A stretch of DNA of 64,000 bases, from positions 1 to 64,000 of the forward strand of contig CAAEFE010000137.1 in NCBI GenBank assembly GCA_900755095.1. Direction: 5' to 3'. The notes beneath the pieces are model-generated. The model did no database searches and had not been told where the DNA came from. It was given only the letters and a program-made list of their open reading frames with translations. The position numbers were made by a program, and so were the translations under genes. Positions 57,495 through 64,000 of the stretch are shown one piece after another. This stretch comes from an uncultured Bacteroides sp. GTDB taxonomy: Bacteria > Bacteroidota > Bacteroidia > Bacteroidales > Bacteroidaceae. Each line of letters starts with the position of its first letter. The first letter of the stretch is position 1.

Positions 57495-59525
57495 TTAATC
57501 AAAAGTTTCCCATCCCGGCGCCTGTGTCATTTTGCGGTTTCTTTTTAATTCATTTTGTGGCATAGGCCAAAAGTACATCTTACGTGAGAAGTTTGCTTGT
57601 AGATTTTCTACTCGTATACGTTCATAAAAGCGTTCTTTTTTGCTTTCAGTCATCAGTACGTTATAGCCATAGATTTGTTCGGACTCTTCTACCGGAGCAA
57701 GCTTCCAGCGACGCAGGTCGTAGTAACGTTGATTCTCGCCCATGAATTCTACCTGACGTTCATGTATTAGTTTCTTACGGAACAATGTTTGGTCATTATA
57801 TGTCTCCTCGTTGTAATCAGGAACTCCAGCACGCATCCTGACAGGCAAGACAGCTTTGCGGATTTCTTCTGTATTTCGCGAAACTGTAATTGGTTCTCCT
57901 TCCCAAGTTGTTACTTCGTAGCTACTACTCGGAGTCAATTCGTTTAGGGCTTCCGCATACATCAGCAGGATGTCGGTATAGCGAAGTGGTATGTCTACTT
58001 TATCATAGATTCTTCCGTTGTTCGTGTTGCAGTCGTTAGGGCTGACAAATTTCATGACACCTATTCCTGTAGGAATCCAGTAGTCGGAACTGTTTTTTCT
58101 TCCGTTATCGCTACCTCTGTAGTACCATACTTGTTGGTTGCGTCTATCTCCATCTTGCGCACTTGCCAATGCCCAAAAAGCACCGTTGAATGCTACGCTG
58201 GCATAGAAACGCGGTTCGCGGTTCGCATATTCTTTCCATACTCTCGGACGTATCTGCGGGTAAAGTCCGCGGTTGTATTCATCTTCCGAGACGAAACGTT
58301 TGTCTACTTCGCAAGTGTCTAGGAATGTTTCTAGATTGAAGCTACTTCCGTCTGCCATATCATAGGCATCACACTGTTTGATTGTCAGTCCGTGGCGGTT
58401 TCTTCCTCCGGCATTTGTGGGTAAATGATCGAGAACAAGATCTCTGACTTGATCATTTAATGCATTGTTTCCTCGTGTAAATATCAATTCCGGATTTTCG
58501 GTAGCATACAAGTCTCCATTGAAAATAGAGCGATAAGAGGCGAACGGGTCAATGTCAGCCCATCCTTCCGGGAAATCTTTGTTGGAGTATACAGAGTGAT
58601 AGGGAGGTCTTACGGTTGCCGGATAAGCGTTATCTCCTTTAGATTGATAGGGAGCGGTGTATAGCTTGTATACACCGGTTGCGTTGGCTAGGTCAATGAC
58701 ATCTTTAGCCGCTGCCGCTGCTCTAGCCCACTTGCTTTCGTCATACGTCTGAGACATTAGCATGCGTCCTTGCCAATCAGTAAAATCAGAGAACTTATCG
58801 GAGTCACCGGGACGTGGGTTATTTATCGGACTTGCTGTATATAGAAGTACCTTTGCGCGTACCGCCAAGGCAGCTCCTTTCGTACTGCGATTGACATTCT
58901 GTCTGTCTCGTTTCTCAGGCAGTGATCGGGCCGCCAGTGCCATTTCCTCACTGATGTAGTTCACTACTTCATCGTAGCTACTGCGTGGATAGGACATGTC
59001 CATATAATCTTCATCAATACTGATTGTCTCTTCAGGAATTAGAGGAACTGGTCCGTATTTTCTTAGTAATAACCAATAAAAATAGCTTCTTAAAAAGCGG
59101 GCCTGTGCTTTATAGTCTGCAATTTCTACTTCTGACAGTTCTTCATTAATATCTATATTGTTGATTAAGATAGAAGCCTGGCGAATACCTTCGTAGCAAC
59201 GGATGTATGAATTGTTTGTCCAGGTATTGTCATATTGTCCGAATTTGAAAGCATTGTAAGTTACGGCTCCGTCACTTTCATTAAAAATCATATCGTCTGC
59301 AAAATTAGTTGTGGAATAGCCGATACGTGTGATTTCTAAATTTGTTTCTAACAGACAGTTGTAGCATTTGGCCAGCCATTGTTCCGTAAAATTCTTGCTC
59401 TTGAAAATTTTCTCTTCACTTTGACGATCTTTAAAAAAACGTTCCACGCTCAAATAGTCTGAACAAGAAGAAATACCCAGCCCAATGACTAAAATGGCTA
59501 CTGCAGATAATATATGTTTTTTCAT
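57495..59525 (-). CDS. SusD/RagB-family glycan-binding lipoprotein
   Basis: A 676-residue lipoprotein, longer than typical SusD (about 500-550). The lipobox is GISSC followed by SDYLSVERFF. The hallmark helix is YKAQARFLRSYFYWLLLRKYG near residues 138-158 (read in parts), with TKGAALAVRAKVLLYTASP next and the terminal HERQVEFMGENQRYYDLRRW. The added length falls in the middle (about residues 220-420), where ligand-binding loops usually lie. It pairs with the SusC encoded 11 bases upstream. Confidence 0.94.
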   Translation of the reverse strand: MKKHILSAVAILVIGLGISSCSDYLSVERFFKDRQSEEKIFKSKNFTEQWLAKCYNCLLETNLEITRIGYSTTNFADDMIFNESDGAVTYNAFKFGQYDNTWTNNSYIRCYEGIRQASILINNIDINEELSEVEIADYKAQARFLRSYFYWLLLRKYGPVPLIPEETISIDEDYMDMSYPRSSYDEVVNYISEEMALAARSLPEKRDRQNVNRSTKGAALAVRAKVLLYTASPINNPRPGDSDKFSDFTDWQGRMLMSQTYDESKWARAAAAAKDVIDLANATGVYKLYTAPYQSKGDNAYPATVRPPYHSVYSNKDFPEGWADIDPFASYRSIFNGDLYATENPELIFTRGNNALNDQVRDLVLDHLPTNAGGRNRHGLTIKQCDAYDMADGSSFNLETFLDTCEVDKRFVSEDEYNRGLYPQIRPRVWKEYANREPRFYASVAFNGAFWALASAQDGDRRNQQVWYYRGSDNGRKNSSDYWIPTGIGVMKFVSPNDCNTNNGRIYDKVDIPLRYTDILLMYAEALNELTPSSSYEVTTWEGEPITVSRNTEEIRKAVLPVRMRAGVPDYNEETYNDQTLFRKKLIHERQVEFMGENQRYYDLRRWKLAPVEESEQIYGYNVLMTESKKERFYERIRVENLQANFSRKMYFWPMPQNELKRNRKMTQAPGWETFD

Positions 59526-59536
59526 CTGTTTTTGAA

Positions 59537-62500
59537 TTAAATGTTAATTGTAAGTCCTAAGGTATATGATCTTGATAATGGATAAGCCTGACCGTTGGTG
59601 CTGCCCAGTTCCGGATCCCATAACTTAAAATTGGAGAATGTTATCAAGTTAGTTCCCATGAAGTATAAACGAACGTTGTTCAAGTGAATCTTATTGATAA
59701 GACTCTTCGGAATATTATATCCGATTTCTAGGTTTTTCAAGCGCAGATAAGAACCATTGCGAAGCCAATATGTAGACGGACGGTAGTTGTTACTATTGCC
59801 TCCATAGCTTAAACGCGGGTATTCTGCGTTCGGGTTTTCATTTTCACCTAATATCCAGCGGTTGGAGTTCGCCATGTCGGTGAGAATATTTCCCCAATCA
59901 CCATTCTTGAAAGGATATACAGTAGGACCTTCGATACAGAAAGTTGATTTGCCTGCACCTTGGAAGAGGATGTTGATGTCAAATCCTTTCCATTCTGCGG
60001 AAAGACCGAAACCATAAATAAGATTTGGGCGATTGGTTGCACCGATAGGAACTTCGTCATTTTCATCTATCTTTCCGTCTCCGTTGACATCCGCATACTT
60101 GATATCACCTGGCATTACGTCGCCCCAGCTCTGTTTCGGACTGTCACGAATGTCATCATAATCTTTGAATAATCCTAGTGAAATAAGTCCGCGGGTTTGG
60201 TTAACACGGAAACCTTGTTGGCTTTTATAAGGGTAATTACTGAATTCTTCGTCATATTTCAGGATTTCACTCTTACTGTATGTAAAGTTACCTCGCAGTG
60301 TCAGATTCACATCTCCAATACGTTGTTTATATCCCACATTACCGTCGAATCCTTTGGAAACTACCGAGCCAATATTGGTAGATAACTTCATGCCTGTTCC
60401 TGTACCGTACATACCAACGGAGAGAGGGATATAGTTACGCTCTTGGTAAATACCGTCACGTTGTTCGTGAAAGTAGTCAATTGTACCGGTCAGCTTGTCA
60501 TTGAACAATGCGAAGTCGATACCTATGTCATGCTTGGTTGCTATTTCCCAAGTGACAGCATTAGTTGCATAGTAAGTATAGGTCAATCCGTCGAACTGAT
60601 AGCTTTGTCCTAGGTCTGCATAGTTGTAATTGTTGCTTGCTCCGAAAGTAGACAAGTAGGGAAAGCGTCTATCCATATTGTCATTACCTACTTTTCCGTA
60701 AGAATAACGTACTTTAAACATATTGATCCACGGTGATTTTTCTTTAATGAAAGACTCTTCTGCCATGTTCCAGGCTACAGAGTAAGCGGGGAAGAAACCG
60801 AACTGATGACCTGTTGCAAAGTTCTCGGATCCATTGTAACCAAAGTTAAAGTCAACGAAGTAACGGTACTTCCAACCATAGGTGAAACGTCCGGAAAGTC
60901 CTTGATGACGTCTGTCAATACCTTGCATAATGTCATCTTCCTTTTTTACAGAGGCATTGATTGTCTTATCTTGTGTATATTTCATTACGGCTCCCACCAT
61001 GTGATTACCAAAGGTACGGTCGTAGTGCAACTCTGCTTCTAAATATTCTTTTCGTTCACCGGTTGAGTTAGCTTCTTGTGACATCAATTGTTCATCTCTG
61101 ACTTTTCTCATCACAAGACTACCATCAGAAGCGCGGTTCTGTTCCGCTCTCCATAATTCTGGTATTTTTTTACGGTTGATCCACTGATAATTGTTAGTGT
61201 CGAATCCATAGCGTCCGATGAATTTTAGACCTTTGGTGATAAAACTGAAATCTTGTTCGAGAGTGATATTGGTCTGCAATTTATTATTCCATGTTTCTTG
61301 ATAGCCGGTTTGTGTAGCAATGGTCCAAGGATTGATTTGTTCATCGTCCGAACCGAAAGCGGGCGTATATCCATTGGAATACATGATTGGTACTGAGACC
61401 GGGTTATAATTCATAGCAGAAGCCCAGATATTGCTTGACATACCCGGTTCGTTCTTTTTGTCTAATGAACCGGATACACCGACTTTTAGCAGTGTGGTTT
61501 TGGTGATATCCATATCCACGTTCAGACGGTAGTTCCAACGGCGATAGTTGGCGTTGGTATTATAGTCTTTTAGCCCTTTGTCTACTTTATACATACCACC
61601 TTCATCTACATAGCTTGCAGATACATAATAGCGTGCCAATGAACCACCGCCGTTCATGTTGATAGTGGCACGATAAGTAGGTGCTCCTTTTTTCAGGAGT
61701 ACATCCATCCAGTCTACATTGGGATATAAGTCCTGGTCCAGTCCGTTACGGAGTATATACAATTTGTCTTCAGGGAAGAAAGGTTCTTGGTTACGAGTAG
61801 TACGTGCTTCATTCATCATTGAAGCATATGTATATCCGTCAATGAGGTCTGGGGTTATGGTACGTGTGTTGTAGGTTGTTTCTACTTTTGCATCGATTTG
61901 TACTTTTCCTCCTTTACCACGTTTAGTTGTTATTAATACTACACCATTGGCGCCACGCGAACCGTAGATTGCTGTGGCAGAAGCATCTTTGAGTACAGTG
62001 AAGGATTCTATATCCTCAATATTGAGTTCATTCATACTGCGTTCAAATCCGTCGACTAAAATCAAGGCACTTGAACCTGCTCCGAATGTCGAGATACCGC
62101 GAATCCAGAATTCGGAAATATTATTTCCGGGCTGTCCGGAAGTTTGGCGAGCCATTACACCTGCTATGTTACCTGCCAAAGCATTAGTAATGCTTGATGT
62201 GGAAGTCTTCAGTGTATTTATATCCACATTGGTAACGGCACCGGTCATCGTTATTTTCTTCTGTGCACCAGTACCTGTTACCACTACTTCATCCAAAGCA
62301 GTGGCAGTGGCTTCTTTCATTATGACCTTGATTGTTCTTTGTTCTTTTATCAGGACTTCCTGTTTTTCGAAACCGATGAAAGAGAAAACGAGTCTGTGGT
62401 AGGGTTCCATCTTGATTTTGAACTTACCGTCTATGTCGGTGATGGCACCTAATCCCGGGATGTCTTTGATGATTACGTTGACACCAATTAATGGTTCTTT

Positions 62501-62626
62501 GGACTCGTCTGTCACGAGACCTTCAACCTCTATTCTGTTTGTTTGTACCTCTACCGAACTGTTTTGAGCATACACGCTGCATGTGCAACAGAACAGGAGG
62601 AGCAAGTTAAAAATATATTTTTTCAT
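59537..62626 (-). CDS. SusC/RagA-family TonB-dependent glycan transporter
   Basis: A 1029-residue outer-membrane transporter. Signal peptide MKKYIFNLLLLFCCTCSVYAQ, then the carboxypeptidase-D-like repeat (EVEGLVTDESKEPLIGVNVI), TonB box and plug (LDEVVVTGTGAQKKIT, ESFTVLKDASATAIYGSRGA), and a barrel ending YTLGLTINI. Unlike the two other SusC proteins of the window, it has no STN domain. Control by an ECF/FecR pair is therefore not expected; its regulator is probably a hybrid two-component or other sensor outside the window. With the GH76 and GH92 genes it probably imports alpha-mannan fragments. Confidence 0.95.
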   Translation of the reverse strand: MKKYIFNLLLLFCCTCSVYAQNSSVEVQTNRIEVEGLVTDESKEPLIGVNVIIKDIPGLGAITDIDGKFKIKMEPYHRLVFSFIGFEKQEVLIKEQRTIKVIMKEATATALDEVVVTGTGAQKKITMTGAVTNVDINTLKTSTSSITNALAGNIAGVMARQTSGQPGNNISEFWIRGISTFGAGSSALILVDGFERSMNELNIEDIESFTVLKDASATAIYGSRGANGVVLITTKRGKGGKVQIDAKVETTYNTRTITPDLIDGYTYASMMNEARTTRNQEPFFPEDKLYILRNGLDQDLYPNVDWMDVLLKKGAPTYRATINMNGGGSLARYYVSASYVDEGGMYKVDKGLKDYNTNANYRRWNYRLNVDMDITKTTLLKVGVSGSLDKKNEPGMSSNIWASAMNYNPVSVPIMYSNGYTPAFGSDDEQINPWTIATQTGYQETWNNKLQTNITLEQDFSFITKGLKFIGRYGFDTNNYQWINRKKIPELWRAEQNRASDGSLVMRKVRDEQLMSQEANSTGERKEYLEAELHYDRTFGNHMVGAVMKYTQDKTINASVKKEDDIMQGIDRRHQGLSGRFTYGWKYRYFVDFNFGYNGSENFATGHQFGFFPAYSVAWNMAEESFIKEKSPWINMFKVRYSYGKVGNDNMDRRFPYLSTFGASNNYNYADLGQSYQFDGLTYTYYATNAVTWEIATKHDIGIDFALFNDKLTGTIDYFHEQRDGIYQERNYIPLSVGMYGTGTGMKLSTNIGSVVSKGFDGNVGYKQRIGDVNLTLRGNFTYSKSEILKYDEEFSNYPYKSQQGFRVNQTRGLISLGLFKDYDDIRDSPKQSWGDVMPGDIKYADVNGDGKIDENDEVPIGATNRPNLIYGFGLSAEWKGFDINILFQGAGKSTFCIEGPTVYPFKNGDWGNILTDMANSNRWILGENENPNAEYPRLSYGGNSNNYRPSTYWLRNGSYLRLKNLEIGYNIPKSLINKIHLNNVRLYFMGTNLITFSNFKLWDPELGSTNGQAYPLSRSYTLGLTINI

Positions 62627-62645
62627 TCGGAATGTGTTTTTATAG

Positions 62646-64000
62646 TTATTCTATAGAAATGGTACGGATGCTGTGATTTTCTCTATCGGCGATGTAGAAA
62701 GTCTGTGTTTCTTCATCGTAAGCGATGCCGCATGGATTATCAAAGCGTGCTTCCGTTTTTAATTCTCCGTCAATATTGCCAGATACCTTGTTGTCAGAAG
62801 AGACACTGCCTCTTCCTGCAAAAAGAGATACGTTACCGTCGGGAGTAATTTTAAAGATGCAATGGTTTCCTCTGTCGCATATATAATAATCATAAATGTT
62901 TCCGTCCGGACGAGGATTTTTTATGTATTCTTCATTCTTCACAAATGTGCCTTGGTAAGGTTCCTGAAAACGGGCACTCGGACCGGGCGAGGGACTGTAC
63001 CCGGCTTCTCCTTCTCTACCGGCAAATGTGGTTGGCTTCTGAAATTCATTGGTTACTTTATTATATTGGGATACCAAAATACAGTTACGGCCTGTGATAT
63101 ACATAAATCTTCCATCCGGATGGATACACATAAAAGTACCGGAATCACTATTTTCGTATACACCAAATAATTCTACTCCTTTTTTGCCACCGGTCGTAGG
63201 ATCGTGAACAGCTTTTTGAAGTCCTCCTTTCCAATAGGTGTTGTAGTAAAGTGATTTATTTAGGGCGCAGTAAACATTGTTATATCCTGTGCGGTCATAA
63301 ACATAGGGGTGGGCTTTTCTGAATTCTTCAGATCGCAGAATGTAAGCAATTTCACGGTTGTCTTTACTGCTGCTTCCATGGTCATCTGATACGAAAAGAG
63401 TGTCTCCGGTTGCATCGAAAGACATGAATTGCATATTCCTAAATCCTCCCTGGCCATTAGTAAGAAGAGTTGAGACTTCTTTTGCTTCCAGATTGATTCG
63501 ACGTATAGGACCGCCTTGACCATTAATAATTAAGCATTTCTCAATACCAAATGTGTCCATTAATAGCCATTGAGGATTTCCGAATCTTGCTTTTTCAAAG
63601 TTTCCGTCTACGTCAGATGAATTTCCATTTTCGTCTTCGCTACCAACAAGAGTACTCACTGAAGGCTGTAGAGTATAATTGAACTTCTTTTCAAATTCAT
63701 ATTCTATAGGTGAGGTTTTTCCGTCGGCACTTTCGATTTTTATTTTAATATTACCATCGAAAGCTTTCGGCGGGACTATACAGTAAATTTCGGTGTTGGT
63801 GCAGCCGATAGTTGTCGTGTATTGTCCACCTATTGTGATGTGGATTTTTGAGGGATCAGTCCCAAAATTATCTCCATAAATATGGATTTGAGTACGAAGA
63901 CTCCCATGATCGGGGGTAAAGTCTGAGAAAACAACCGGTTTAGACGGGTCGTATCCATTGGAACCAATTTTGTCGTCCTGCCAGCCGATAAGGCATACGC
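62646..64000 (-). CDS. IPT/TIG and NHL-repeat surface protein, cut by the window edge
   Basis: The frame is open from the window edge to 62646, so the true start is outside. Reading inward: a short segment GWQDDKIGSNGYDPSKPV, then an IPT/TIG Ig-like domain (VVFSDFTPDHGSLRTQIHI, IGGQYTTTIGCTNTE, IVPPKAFDGNI). A beta-propeller of NHL-type repeats follows (STLVGSEDENGN, FGNPQWLLMD, ARFDNPCGIAYDEE, FYIADRENHSIRTI). A GTG at 63659 could mimic a start but lies after the IPT domain. Such proteins are encoded beside SusC/SusD and often bind glycans at the surface. It is the first gene of the PUL visible here. Confidence 0.85.
   Translation of the reverse strand, partial: VCLIGWQDDKIGSNGYDPSKPVVFSDFTPDHGSLRTQIHIYGDNFGTDPSKIHITIGGQYTTTIGCTNTEIYCIVPPKAFDGNIKIKIESADGKTSPIEYEFEKKFNYTLQPSVSTLVGSEDENGNSSDVDGNFEKARFGNPQWLLMDTFGIEKCLIINGQGGPIRRINLEAKEVSTLLTNGQGGFRNMQFMSFDATGDTLFVSDDHGSSSKDNREIAYILRSEEFRKAHPYVYDRTGYNNVYCALNKSLYYNTYWKGGLQKAVHDPTTGGKKGVELFGVYENSDSGTFMCIHPDGRFMYITGRNCILVSQYNKVTNEFQKPTTFAGREGEAGYSPSPGPSARFQEPYQGTFVKNEEYIKNPRPDGNIYDYYICDRGNHCIFKITPDGNVSLFAGRGSVSSDNKVSGNIDGELKTEARFDNPCGIAYDEETQTFYIADRENHSIRTISIE

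Overview
The window looks like a chromosomal segment of a gut Bacteroides (or close Bacteroidales relative). The signs are three SusC/SusD pairs, ECF sigma/FecR cassettes with STN-domain SusC proteins, glycoside hydrolases GH2/GH76/GH92/GH97, S46 and S41 peptidases, near absence of Shine-Dalgarno sequences, and repeated matches to the Bacteroides -7 promoter box TAnnTTTG. All calls come from reading the sequence; no database search was run.

Layout. (1) 1-4.7 kb: a minus-strand housekeeping block mnmG-apt-uvrC with a parS-like palindrome between mnmG and apt. mnmG carries an apparent one-base frameshift near its N-terminus. (2) 4.7-5.5 kb: intergenic region with a promoter, a repeat-rich possible small RNA and a hairpin. 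(3) 5.5-20.6 kb: first ECF-controlled import system: sigma factor, FecR anti-sigma, STN-SusC, SusD, two surface lipoproteins (DUF4843-like and PKD-like), and two secreted DUF5117/5118/4953-type zinc metalloproteases. The first protease is split by a frameshift in an A8 run; the second has lost every zinc ligand. (4) 20.8-31.4 kb: a second, paralogous system: sigma factor, FecR, STN-SusC, SusD, a lipoprotein resembling the SusD-linked zinc metallohydrolases but without HExxH, and an apparently intact metalloprotease. (5) 31.4-41.4 kb: core and miscellaneous genes: ybeY, a SpmA-SpmB fusion, ruvB, an esterase, a Wzx-like flippase, a DUF389 membrane protein, an S46 dipeptidyl-peptidase and an EamA transporter. 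(6) 41.7-43.9 kb: an S41 peptidase. (7) 44.0-64.0 kb: glycan utilisation: a GH2 protein lacking the usual acid/base Glu, a large secreted GH2 beta-galactosidase with two C-terminal F5/8 (CBM32-like) modules, a GH97 of the retaining type, and a minus-strand PUL reading IPT/NHL protein (cut by the window edge) - SusC - SusD - DUF1735-like protein - GH76 - GH92.

How the genes work together. In the two ECF systems the SusC N-terminal STN domain probably signals ligand binding to FecR, which releases the sigma factor to transcribe the operon. With proteases and no glycosidase in the operons, a peptide or glycopeptide substrate is likelier than a plain polysaccharide (inference). The last PUL has endo-alpha-1,6-mannanase (GH76) and alpha-mannosidase (GH92) families, which suggests an alpha-mannan. 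The neighbouring GH97 and GH2 genes would add removal of galactose if they act on the same glycan.

Main points for follow-up: inactive-looking metallopeptidase paralogs kept beside active ones, the parS-like site, the repeat-rich small RNA candidate, two frameshifts that may be assembly errors, and shared putative ECF promoter motifs upstream of both fecR genes.
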